A stretch of DNA of 8,564 bases, taken from contig JAUQPV010000097.1 in the NCBI GenBank assembly GCA_030550225.1, positions 1-8,564 on the forward strand, given 5' to 3'. Position 1 is the stretch's first letter. Each line of letters begins with the position of its first letter. The notes beneath the pieces are model-generated. The model ran no database searches. It was not told the origin of the DNA and saw only the letters and a list, made by a program, of their open reading frames with translations. Position numbers and translations under genes: made by a program. This DNA is from Acidobacteriota bacterium. GTDB lineage: Bacteria > Acidobacteriota > HRBIN11. Of this stretch, positions 1-5,761 are shown piece after piece.

Positions 1-627
1 GACGATCCAGTCGGCCCCGGCCCGGAGGGCATCCCAGGGCGTCGCCCATCGACGCTGGTCGTCGGCCGGCGCTTCCAGACGGACGCCCGGCACGACGGTC
101 CGAAAGTCGGGTCCGTACTTCTGCCGGATCGTCGGGACTTCCCCGGCCGAGCAGACGACGCCGTCCAAACCGGCCTCAAAGGCCCATCCGGCCAGGCGCT
201 CGGCCCAGTCTTCCGGTGAGCCCGTCGGGTCCCAGGGTGGCCGGTCGTGACTCGTCAGGACGGTGACGGCGATAAGGAGTGGCCGGTCCGACCACGCGCG
301 GGCCATCTGGGCTAACGACCGAAGGGCCTCGGGACCGCTGAGGGCGTGGAAGTTGACCATCGCCACCCGCAGGTGGTAGGCCGCCCGGAGGGTGCTCTCC
401 ATCACGCTGGGGATGTCATGGAACTTCAGGTCCAGAAAGACGCGGGCGCCGGTCTGGTGGATCGCATGGATGAGGGCGGGCCCATGCCGTAGAAAGGCGA
501 TGGGGCCGACCTTAAACCAGGCGACCCAGGGCCGCAGGCGCTCGACCCACGTCAGGGCGTCCAGCAAGGACGTCTGGTCCAGGGCCACGATGACTCGGTC
601 CCACCAGGGATGGCGCTCTCGGTCCAT
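1..627 (-). CDS. pyrF: Orotidine 5'-phosphate decarboxylase, C-terminus cut by window edge
   Basis: This enzyme decarboxylates OMP to UMP, the last step of de novo pyrimidine synthesis, in the cytoplasm. The 209 visible residues read in frame to base 1. The phosphate/pyrimidine-binding barrel starts with VALD (14-17) and FKVG (38-41). The catalytic signature FLDLKFHDIP (64-73) has Asp66, Lys68 and Asp71 in place. TVLTS (122-126), GLDGVVCSA (153-161), VVPGVRL (178-184) and the terminal GADWIV (204-209), which normally runs into GRPI, follow in the expected order. About 25 C-terminal residues are probably missing. The start at 627 gives MDRERHPWW; an in-frame ATG at 636 would add MLS, and neither has a strong Shine-Dalgarno sequence. 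The gene diverges from the acyl-CoA synthetase, and a heptamer array lies just upstream. Identity is very secure; the exact start is not. Confidence 0.96.
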   Translation of the reverse strand, partial: MDRERHPWWDRVIVALDQTSLLDALTWVERLRPWVAWFKVGPIAFLRHGPALIHAIHQTGARVFLDLKFHDIPSVMESTLRAAYHLRVAMVNFHALSGPEALRSLAQMARAWSDRPLLIAVTVLTSHDRPPWDPTGSPEDWAERLAGWAFEAGLDGVVCSAGEVPTIRQKYGPDFRTVVPGVRLEAPADDQRRWATPWDALRAGADWIV

Positions 628-650
628 GGAAAGCATGCCGGAAGGCGCTG

Positions 651-706
651 GGATGCAAGATCCGGAATGCAGGATACGAGATGCGGGATGTAGGATGCAA
701 GATGCA
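651..706. repeat. Heptamer array, GGATGCA type, eight units
   Basis: Eight consecutive 7-nt units in perfect phase (56 bp) fit the consensus RGATGCR, for example GGATGCA, AGATGCG, GGATGTA and AGATGCA. The units differ from each other but no insertion or deletion breaks the phase. The array begins 24 bp upstream of the pyrF start. It is the same kind of structure as the other word arrays in this window, with a different word. No function is known to me. Confidence 0.85.
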
Positions 707-729
707 GTCCCGGGGCGACCCAAAATTTC

Positions 730-769
730 AGACCATAGACCCACGGACCTTCCGAGGCGGGTCTGTGGG
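730..769 (+). repeat. AGACCNN words with an adjoining hairpin
   Basis: Two heptamers of the AGACCNN family (730-743) are followed one base out of phase by a third, GGACCT. AGACCC at 737-742 can pair with GGGTCT at 759-764 to form a six-base-pair hairpin with a 16-nt loop. There is no T-tract, so a classical terminator is not indicated. The same words recur at 2798-2832, 2995-3022, 3912-3939 and 3994-4021. The remainder of this gap (770-858) holds only the promoter candidate and the ribosome binding site described separately. Confidence 0.6.
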
Positions 770-790
770 CCGGAGCCCTCTTCCCCGTGC

Positions 791-819
791 TTGAGGCCCG
801 AGAGCAGAGCGTCTACGAT
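791..819 (+). promoter_or_regulatory. Candidate sigma-70 promoter for the acyl-CoA synthetase gene
   Basis: TTGAGG at 791-796 and TACGAT at 814-819 are separated by 17 bp. Each matches four of the six consensus bases. The predicted transcription start lies near 826, giving a leader of about 33 nt that includes the Shine-Dalgarno sequence at 848-852. The spacing is ideal, but the hexamers are imperfect and no experimental support is available. Confidence 0.4.
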
Positions 820-847
820 CACGACGATGAAGGAACGGGATGCCGAC

Positions 848-852
848 GGAGG
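848..852 (+). promoter_or_regulatory. Ribosome binding site fixing the start at 859
   Basis: GGAGG lies six bases before the ATG at 859. It supports this start over the in-frame ATG at 787, which would add 24 polar residues without family similarity and would place the start upstream of the promoter candidate. Confidence 0.8.
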
Positions 853-858
853 CAGACC

Positions 859-2793
859 ATGAGACAGTGGGTATGGGAGCCCTCGGCCGAAGTCATCGAG
901 CGGAGCAACGTCTACCGCATGATGCGGAAGTACGGCTTCCGGGATTACGCCGACTTCTGGCGGTGGTCTGTCGAGGACGTCGCCCGGTTCTGGCAGGTCA
1001 TGGACCAGGAGCTGGACCTGGCCTGGCAGAGGCCCTACGAGCAAGTGCTGGACACCTCCCAGGGTTGGGCCTGGGCCCGGTGGTTCATCGGCGGCCGGTT
1101 CAATGTGGCGTATAACTGCTTAGACAAGCACGTGGCGGCTGGCCGAGCCTCGAAGGTCGCCTTCATCTGGGAGGGTGAAGACGGTCGGACCGATCGCTGG
1201 ACTTACGGGGACCTGACCCGCTGGACTCTCCAAGTCAGCCATGCCTTGAAGGACCTCGGCCTCCGACCCGGCGACCGGGTCGGCCTCTTCCTCCCGATGG
1301 TCCCCGAGATCGTGCCCGCCTTACTGGCCGTCGCCCGCTTGGGGGGCATCGTCGTCCCGATGTTTTCCGGCTACGGACCGGACCCCATCGCCGTCCGACT
1401 TCGGGACAGCGAGGCCCGCTTCCTCATCACGGCGGACGGGTTCTACCGCCGGGGTCAGGTCGTTCCCATGAAGGAGACGGCCGATGCCGCCGTAGCGATG
1501 GCCCCGACGGTCGAGCGCGTCCTGGTCGTCCGGCGGACGGACCGGACGATCCCCTGGGACCCCCGTCGGGACGTCTGGTGGCATGAGGTCATCGACTCGG
1601 CACCGGACACGCCCCTGATGGAAGAGACTGAGTCCGAGACGCCCTTCATGTTGATTTACACCTCCGGCACGACGGGCCGTCCGAAGGCGACCGTCCACGT
1701 GCACGCCGGCTTCCCCGTCAAGTCGGCCCAGGACATCTACCACTGCTTCGACCTGCAAGCGGACGACGTCCTCTTCTGGCTGACCGACATGGGCTGGATG
1801 ATGGGCCCCTGGGAAGTCACGGGCGTTCTGATCCTCGGCGGGACGTTCCTGCTCTATGACGGCGCCCCGGACTACCCGACGCCAGACCGCCTCTGGCAAG
1901 TCGTGGAGCGCCACGGCGTGACGATCCTCGGCATCACGCCGACCTTCATCCGGGCCATCCTCCGCCAGGGCGACGAATGGGTCGAGCGGCATCCGATGCC
2001 GACCCTTCGGATCCTCGGCTCGACGGGCGAGCCCTGGAACCCGGACCCCTGGATGTGGTGCTTCGAAAAGGTCGGCCAGCGGCGGTGCCCCATCATCAAC
2101 TACTCGGGCGGGACGGAGGTCTCCGGCGGGATCCTCGGGTGCGTGCCCATCCTACCCCTCAAGCCATGCGCCTTCCACGGGCCGCCCCCGGGTATGGACG
2201 CCGACGTGTGGGACGAAAACGGCCGGCCCGTCACGGGGACCATCGGCGAACTCGTCGTCAAGAAGCCATGGGTCGGGATGACGCGCGGCTTCTGGCGAGA
2301 CCCCCAGCGGTACATCGAGACCTATTGGTCCCGATGGCCCGACGTCTGGGTCCACGGCGACCTGACCCTGCGGGACGCCGAAGGATTTTGGTTCATCGAG
2401 GGCCGGTCGGACGACACCCTGAAGGTCGGCGGCAAGCGCCTGGGCCCGGCCGAGGTCGAGTCTATCCTGGTTGCCCACGGGGCCGTCGCCGAGGCGGCCG
2501 TCATCGGAGTCCCCGAAGAGGTTAAGGGCGAGGCCCTCGTGTGTTTTGCAGTCTTGAAGCCGGGCCGGGAGCCGTCTGAGGAACTTCGGCAGGAATTGAA
2601 AGACTGGGTCGCCCGCCACCTGGGCAAGGCCTTCACGCCGAAGGACGTCCGGTTTGTCCGGGACCTCCCGAAGACCCGCAACGCGAAGGTCATGCGGCGC
2701 CTCATCCGGGCCGCCTACTTGGGCCTTCCGTTGGGTGACACTTCATCCCTCGAAAATCCCCAGGCCCTCGAGGAGATCGCTCAGGCCCGGTAG
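859..2793 (+). CDS. AMP-forming acyl-CoA synthetase, acetyl-CoA synthetase-like
   Basis: A 644-residue member of the ANL adenylating superfamily, which activates a carboxylic acid with ATP to an acyl-adenylate and then forms the CoA thioester. The N-terminal part (about 25-110) resembles the ACAS N-domain. The P-loop is YTSGTTGRPK (267-276), WLTDMGWMMG (307-316) follows, and the A5 region is NYSGGTE (414-420). Asp501 in HGD binds the ribose hydroxyls. The hinge and A8 motif is GRSDDTLKVGGKRLGP (515-530), and PKTRNAKVMRR (604-614) carries the catalytic Lys610. All key residues are intact and the length is normal for the family. In bacterial acetyl-CoA synthetases the A5 block reads WWQTE; here it is SGGTE, placing Gly417 where the substrate-limiting Trp normally sits. 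The substrate is therefore probably larger than acetate (inference). The gene stands alone between divergent pyrF and a convergent neighbour, so context does not identify the acid. Confidence 0.93.
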   Translation: MRQWVWEPSAEVIERSNVYRMMRKYGFRDYADFWRWSVEDVARFWQVMDQELDLAWQRPYEQVLDTSQGWAWARWFIGGRFNVAYNCLDKHVAAGRASKVAFIWEGEDGRTDRWTYGDLTRWTLQVSHALKDLGLRPGDRVGLFLPMVPEIVPALLAVARLGGIVVPMFSGYGPDPIAVRLRDSEARFLITADGFYRRGQVVPMKETADAAVAMAPTVERVLVVRRTDRTIPWDPRRDVWWHEVIDSAPDTPLMEETESETPFMLIYTSGTTGRPKATVHVHAGFPVKSAQDIYHCFDLQADDVLFWLTDMGWMMGPWEVTGVLILGGTFLLYDGAPDYPTPDRLWQVVERHGVTILGITPTFIRAILRQGDEWVERHPMPTLRILGSTGEPWNPDPWMWCFEKVGQRRCPIINYSGGTEVSGGILGCVPILPLKPCAFHGPPPGMDADVWDENGRPVTGTIGELVVKKPWVGMTRGFWRDPQRYIETYWSRWPDVWVHGDLTLRDAEGFWFIEGRSDDTLKVGGKRLGPAEVESILVAHGAVAEAAVIGVPEEVKGEALVCFAVLKPGREPSEELRQELKDWVARHLGKAFTPKDVRFVRDLPKTRNAKVMRRLIRAAYLGLPLGDTSSLENPQALEEIAQAR

Positions 2794-2797
2794 CGAA

Positions 2798-2832
2798 AGA
2801 CCCTGGACCACCGACCATAGACCCCAGACCTC
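2798..2832 (+). repeat. AGACCNN heptamer array just after the synthetase stop
   Basis: Five in-phase heptamers (AGACCCT, GGACCAC, CGACCAT, AGACCCC, AGACCTC) begin four bases after the stop codon at 2791-2793. The 29 bp at 2795-2823 match 3909-3937 with a single mismatch, so this is a dispersed element and not only a local expansion. An inverted array of the same family lies at 2995-3022 beside the stop of the convergent gene. Confidence 0.85.
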
Positions 2833-2869
2833 CTCGCAGAAATGTAAGGCCCCGGTGAGATGAGCTTGT

Positions 2870-2946
2870 GGGTCACGGGTCGTGGCTCATGCTCATAGGT
2901 CATGGCCATGAGCTATCCACTCTGAGCCGATTATGAGCCATGAGCC
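2870..2946. repeat. ATGAGCC-type heptamer arrays in inverted orientation
   Basis: On the plus strand GGGTCAC, GGGTCGT, GGCTCAT, GCTCATA and GGTCATG run in phase from 2870 to 2904. Two perfect ATGAGCC units lie at 2933-2946 in the opposite sense. The perfect 10-bp palindrome CATGGCCATG is at 2901-2910. GCTCAT (2891-2896) can pair with ATGAGC (2908-2913), and GGCTCAT (2884-2890) with either ATGAGCC unit. Nested hairpins are possible, but no T-tract follows. Two octamers ACCTGCCC (2964-2979) occur further right in the same gap. Confidence 0.7.
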
Positions 2947-2994
2947 AAGGGGTCTATCGGCTGACCTGCCCACCTGCCCAATGCTTGAAAATCT

Positions 2995-3022
2995 GGGGTC
3001 CATGGTCTTTAGTCTGAGGTCT
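2995..3022 (-). repeat. AGACCNN heptamer array just after the DUF4198 gene stop
   Basis: Read on the minus strand, four exact in-phase heptamers (AGACCTC, AGACTAA, AGACCAT, GGACCCC) begin one base after the TAA at 3024-3026. The array is inverted relative to 2798-2832, so the two convergent genes each run into the same word family in their own direction of transcription. Confidence 0.8.
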
Positions 3023-3023
3023 C

Positions 3024-3857
3024 TTAGAAGACTTCCATCGTCAGGGTCGCCCAGTAGCTCATCCACTCAACCGTTCGGTCTTCCCAAGGAAGGGGTTCCT
3101 TCAGGTGGATCATGTGGATCGCGCGGACGTTCCAACGGCCCGGCCGATTCAGGGGGATGCGGACCCGGCCCTGGGCGTCCGTCGAGAACACCGCCGCCGG
3201 CCCAGCGCCCTCGGCGCCCGCAAAGACCTGAAGCGGGCCGATGGGCCGGCCTTCAAAGAGGACCTGAATCGGGAGGTCGTCTCCCAGATGGGGAACGGCC
3301 TGGGGGACGATCTCGATCCTCAGACCGACCGGCTTCGTGATGACCGATGCGACGGCCGGTCGCCCGATGTCGCCCTCGGCGGGTCGGACGACGAGCAGGG
3401 CCTTGGCGTATTTGGTATAGAGCTCATGGGCGGCCCGGTCCAGGAGTCCCATCCGTCGCCGAAGTTCCAAGATGGCCGGCAGGCCCTCGTGGGTCAGATA
3501 TTCGTTGAATTCTTGGGCCGATAGGGCGATAAAGCGGGGCCGCAGTTCCATCGTGACCCAATAGGCACCGGGAGTCTCAAGACGGACCTCGGCGACGGAC
3601 CGGTCCTGCAGGGGTTCCCATCGGACGTCCGAGACGGGGCCGGCCGGACCGATGACCTGCGAGCGTTCGATACGCTCCGGCTGGACGGCGACCTCCGTCT
3701 CCGGGAATTCGTTCCCCGTGCGGGCCTCCAACCGGAAGGTGACGGGCGCCGTCCCCACCATGTGAGGCTCGCCGACCAGCCACAAGTGATGCGCTCCGGC
3801 GATCGTCGCCAGACCCAGCCAAAGAATGAGGCTCGTCGGCAGGGGTCTGCCACGCAT
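3024..3857 (-). CDS. Secreted DUF4198-domain protein
   Basis: A 277-residue protein with an N-terminal signal peptide: basic MRGR, a hydrophobic stretch (8-20), and likely cleavage after AGA at about residue 22, just before HHLWL. The sequence fits the DUF4198 family: the mature N-terminus starts AHHLWL, the middle contains ELYTKYAKALL, and the C-terminal part contains LRIEIVPQ, VLFEGRPI, DAQGRVRIPL and PGRWNVRAIHMI. The last segment looks like a carboxypeptidase-regulatory or transthyretin-like beta-sandwich. Related proteins are exported and some are linked to metal (nickel or cobalt) uptake, but no transporter genes are nearby and the function is unknown. The His-His pair at the mature N-terminus would suit metal binding (speculative). 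The start has a strong GGGAGG six bases upstream. It follows coaBC on the same strand, but a 186-bp composite inverted repeat separates them, so co-transcription is uncertain. Confidence 0.82.
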   Translation of the reverse strand: MRGRPLPTSLILWLGLATIAGAHHLWLVGEPHMVGTAPVTFRLEARTGNEFPETEVAVQPERIERSQVIGPAGPVSDVRWEPLQDRSVAEVRLETPGAYWVTMELRPRFIALSAQEFNEYLTHEGLPAILELRRRMGLLDRAAHELYTKYAKALLVVRPAEGDIGRPAVASVITKPVGLRIEIVPQAVPHLGDDLPIQVLFEGRPIGPLQVFAGAEGAGPAAVFSTDAQGRVRIPLNRPGRWNVRAIHMIHLKEPLPWEDRTVEWMSYWATLTMEVF

Positions 3858-3863
3858 GAGGTT

Positions 3864-3869
3864 CCTCCC
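3864..3869 (-). promoter_or_regulatory. Ribosome binding site for the DUF4198 gene
   Basis: GGGAGG on the minus strand lies six bases before the ATG at 3857. The left arm of the composite inverted repeat ends only a few bases further upstream, at 3876. Confidence 0.8.
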
Positions 3870-3875
3870 AGATTC

Positions 3876-4051
3876 GGCGTTGGGTATTGGGTGCTAGGTG
3901 TTGGGTATGAAAGACCCCGGACCACCGACCATAGACCTGTTTTCGGAAGCCTAGTTTGCCTCGTCTCGAGACCAGGTATTCTGATGGCTCCGTCAGGTCT
4001 GTGGTCTATAGTCTGTGGTCTCTTTGGACCTAACACCCAGCACCTAACGCC
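3876..4051. repeat. Composite inverted repeat filling the coaBC-DUF4198 gap
   Basis: Two nested pairs of heptamer arrays face each other. The outer pair is of TTGGGTG type: 3876-3907 on the plus strand against 4027-4051 on the minus strand, with 20 of 24 terminal bases identical and all four differences transitions. The inner pair is of AGACCNN type: 3912-3939 plus against 3994-4021 minus, with four in-phase heptamers each. A perfect palindrome GTCTCGAGAC (3963-3972) sits almost at the centre of symmetry (3963.5). The right arm overlaps the coaBC stop codon, whose TAG lies within a TTAGGTG unit, and the left arm ends six bases before the DUF4198 ribosome binding site. The symmetry could form a long imperfect hairpin. 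There is no transposase and no T-tailed terminator. Confidence 0.8.
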
Positions 4052-5246
4052 GCTTCATCTCCACGACCTCCAGCCACCGGTCCCACAGCCAATGGGCGAT
4101 CCAGAGCTTGGAGGCCAGGGGCGACTCCCACCGCCGCCGGTCCCGGGACCAGAGGACGACTTGGTTCGTGTCGGCCTGAAAGCCCCGGCCGGGTTGATCG
4201 ACGACGTTCAGGACGATGAAGTCCAGGTTCTTTTGGTCCAGCTTCTGCAGGGCGTGTTCCTCGGCATCTTTCGTCTCGGCGGCGAATCCGATCAGGATCT
4301 GGCCCGGCCGCTTCCGTCGCCCCAAGGCCGCCAGGATGTCGACGGTCGGTTCGAGGCGGACAGTCCAGGGCCCGCCGGCCTTTTTCCGTTTGTAGGGCAG
4401 GACTTCGCTCGGACGATAGTCGGCCACGGCGGCCGCCTTGACGACCCAGTCGGCCCGGTCGGCATGAGCGAGGACGACGTCGGCCATCTCTTGGGCCGTC
4501 CGGACGGAATAGAATTCTATCGCCGGATGGGGGATCAACTGAACGGGGCCGGCGACTAAGATGACGTGAGCGCCTCGCTGGAGGGCCGCCTCGGCGATGG
4601 CAAAACCCATCTTGCCCGAGGACGGATTCGAGATGAACCGGACGGCGTCTAAGGGCTCCTGCGTCGGCCCGGCCGTGACCAGGACGGTCTGGCCTTCGAG
4701 GGCCCGCCGCTGGTCCAGGTAAGTCCGGACGACCTCGACGAGCTCGGCCGGCTCGACGAGACGACCCATCCCGACGTCGCCCTCGGCCTGAGGTCCCTCG
4801 ACGGGGCCGACGATGACAAAGCCCCGCCCTTCCAGAAGCCGCACGTTCTGCTGAGTCGCCGGATTCCGCCACATGTGGACGTTCATGGCCGGGGCGACGA
4901 CGACTCGGCCGTCATAGGCGAGGACCGTCGACGTCAGCAGGTCGTCGGCCATCCCGTGGGCGATCCGGGCCATCAGGTGGGCCGTCGCCGGAGCCAGGAC
5001 GATGAGGTCGGCTTCCCGGGCAAGGGCCGTGTGGAGGATCTGATGGTCCGGCGTCATGACCTCGTGGGCCCGATACACGGGGGCGTGGGTCAGGGCCTCG
5101 ATGAGGAGGGGTCGGATGAAGTCCTCGGCCCGGGCCGACAGGACGGCGACGACCCGGACGGCCCCGTCCTTCGTCAGGAGTCGGATGGCCTCGACGGCCT
5201 TATAAATAGCGATGGAGCTACTCAGGCCCCAGACGACCGTCGACAT
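4044..5246 (-). CDS. coaBC: Bifunctional phosphopantothenoylcysteine decarboxylase / phosphopantothenate-cysteine ligase
   Basis: This cytoplasmic protein catalyses two steps of coenzyme A synthesis: joining cysteine to 4'-phosphopantothenate (CoaB) and decarboxylating the product to 4'-phosphopantetheine (CoaC, FMN-dependent). Its 400 residues are of normal length. The CoaC half (1-about 180) has the flavin-binding GLSSSIAIYKA (7-17), the active-site His72 in LHTALAREAD, LAPATA (84-89), ADDLLT (100-105) and the PAMN motif (119-122). The CoaB half has VTAGPTQEPLD (190-200), FISNPSSGKMGFAIA (204-218), KAAAVADYRP (270-279), KRKK (286-289) and IGFAAET (319-325). The position usually occupied by Cys in LACG is Glu155 (QAEGD). 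The start is four bases after the rpoZ stop and lacks its own strong ribosome binding site, suggesting translational coupling. The stop lies inside a repeat arm. Confidence 0.96.
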   Translation of the reverse strand: MSTVVWGLSSSIAIYKAVEAIRLLTKDGAVRVVAVLSARAEDFIRPLLIEALTHAPVYRAHEVMTPDHQILHTALAREADLIVLAPATAHLMARIAHGMADDLLTSTVLAYDGRVVVAPAMNVHMWRNPATQQNVRLLEGRGFVIVGPVEGPQAEGDVGMGRLVEPAELVEVVRTYLDQRRALEGQTVLVTAGPTQEPLDAVRFISNPSSGKMGFAIAEAALQRGAHVILVAGPVQLIPHPAIEFYSVRTAQEMADVVLAHADRADWVVKAAAVADYRPSEVLPYKRKKAGGPWTVRLEPTVDILAALGRRKRPGQILIGFAAETKDAEEHALQKLDQKNLDFIVLNVVDQPGRGFQADTNQVVLWSRDRRRWESPLASKLWIAHWLWDRWLEVVEMKRR

Positions 5247-5250
5247 GACG

Positions 5251-5493
5251 TCACATGAAGGAGACGTTCATGGACTGTTCTTTCATGATGGGCCGCGGTA
5301 GGCTCGGGGGCGTCTCGTAGCGGACCTTCCCGGCCAGGACCTCCCGCATGGCCACGACCGTCGGCTTCTCGTCCGGGGCGACCTTCACCCGAGGCCGGGC
5401 CCCTCGGTAGAGCTGTTCGACCCGTTGAGCGGCCAGCGTGATGAACATGTACATGTTCTCGACGTCTTCGTAGAAGACGTGTAAACTCTCCAT
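5251..5493 (-). CDS. rpoZ: DNA-directed RNA polymerase omega subunit
   Basis: An 80-residue protein that assists folding and assembly of the beta' subunit into RNA polymerase. The core is recognisable in MYMFITLAAQRVEQLYRGARPRV: residues 14-24 correspond to the family's Y-x-LVTLAAxRAxQL helix. It is followed by KPTVVAMREVLAGKVRYE, the equivalent of the usual KPVxxALEEIxxGKI. The start at 5493 was chosen because GGAGG lies six bases upstream; an in-frame ATG at 5577 would add 28 residues without family similarity. It precedes coaBC by four bases, the common bacterial gmk-rpoZ-coaBC order, although gmk is absent here. The C-terminal tail (about 60-80) is variable, as is usual for this family. 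The short length makes assignment rest on the core helix and on synteny together. Confidence 0.9.
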   Translation of the reverse strand: MESLHVFYEDVENMYMFITLAAQRVEQLYRGARPRVKVAPDEKPTVVAMREVLAGKVRYETPPSLPRPIMKEQSMNVSFM

Positions 5494-5499
5494 GAGACC

Positions 5500-5504
5500 C
5501 CTCC
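5500..5504 (-). promoter_or_regulatory. Ribosome binding site fixing the rpoZ start
   Basis: GGAGG on the minus strand, inside CGGAGGGG, lies six bases before the ATG at 5493. It decides for the 80-residue form of omega. Confidence 0.8.
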
Positions 5505-5533
5505 GGAAATTGGGAGAAGCGGGGATGCTTAAT

Positions 5534-5562
5534 ATGTTACGTATCCTCCGGACCTTGGGCAA
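5534..5562 (-). promoter_or_regulatory. Candidate promoter for rpoZ-coaBC
   Basis: On the minus strand TTGCCC (5562-5557) and TAACAT (5539-5534) are 17 bp apart, each with four consensus matches. They lie in the only clearly A+T-rich patch upstream of rpoZ (TACGTAACATATTAA). The predicted transcript would start about 30 nt before the rpoZ ATG. Support is modest. Confidence 0.35.
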
Positions 5563-5658
5563 TCCCGGCCGTGCCAAGCTCCTTCCGGCTTTGGAGAGGT
5601 CTATCCTTGCAAGGGTAATCCCACCGCGTCTCCTAATCCGCCATCGGATATGCGCCGC

Positions 5659-5714
5659 ACTGCCTTACTGCCTCACTGCCTTACTGCCTTATTGCCTGGC
5701 TACCTTACCGCCCA
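5659..5714 (+). repeat. Octamer array, ACTGCCTT type, seven units
   Basis: Seven consecutive 8-nt units (56 bp): ACTGCCTT, ACTGCCTC, ACTGCCTT twice, then ATTGCCTG, GCTACCTT and ACCGCCCA. The first four are nearly perfect, and divergence grows toward the downstream gene. Eight is not a multiple of three, so copy-number change would shift any reading frame through it. The array lies where the signal peptide of the following gene would be expected. Confidence 0.88.
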
Positions 5715-5761
5715 TTCCCCTTGCGCTTCGAAGCCCGCAGACCCCCTTCGTCCTCCAGAGC

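Noticed and set aside
651..706. Possible CRISPR array
   Set aside because: Units are 7 nt, degenerate and contiguous, with no spacers and no cas genes. The same applies to the other word arrays.
787..858. N-terminal extension of the acyl-CoA synthetase from an upstream ATG
   Set aside because: The ATG at 859 has an ideally spaced GGAGG, and the 24 extra residues do not look like the family.
392..862. Open frame on the plus strand opposite pyrF and through its upstream gap
   Set aside because: It is antisense to a secure pyrF, and its tail is translated repeat words (MQDPECRIRDAGCRMQD). No family similarity or ribosome binding site was seen.
2870..2946. Rho-independent bidirectional terminator
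   Set aside because: Hairpins are possible but no run of T follows on either strand. The same holds for 737-764 and 6411-6573.
3880..3907. G-quadruplex or telomere-like TTGGGT repeat
   Set aside because: Only three GGG runs and one GG run are present over four heptamers, and the paired inverted arm suggests hairpin symmetry is the stronger feature.
3876..4051. Insertion sequence or transposon ends
   Set aside because: No transposase frame and no evident target-site duplication. The interior is only about 50 bp between arrays, so only a non-coding miniature element could be considered.
4030..4872. Long open frame on the minus strand in another frame over coaBC
   Set aside because: The translation is a low-complexity Arg/Gly/Pro product typical of shadow frames in G+C-rich DNA, while the coaBC frame is unambiguous.
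5251..5577. A 108-residue form of the omega subunit
   Set aside because: The first 28 residues would overlap the promoter candidate and the ribosome binding site, and GGAGG at 5500-5504 marks the start at 5493.
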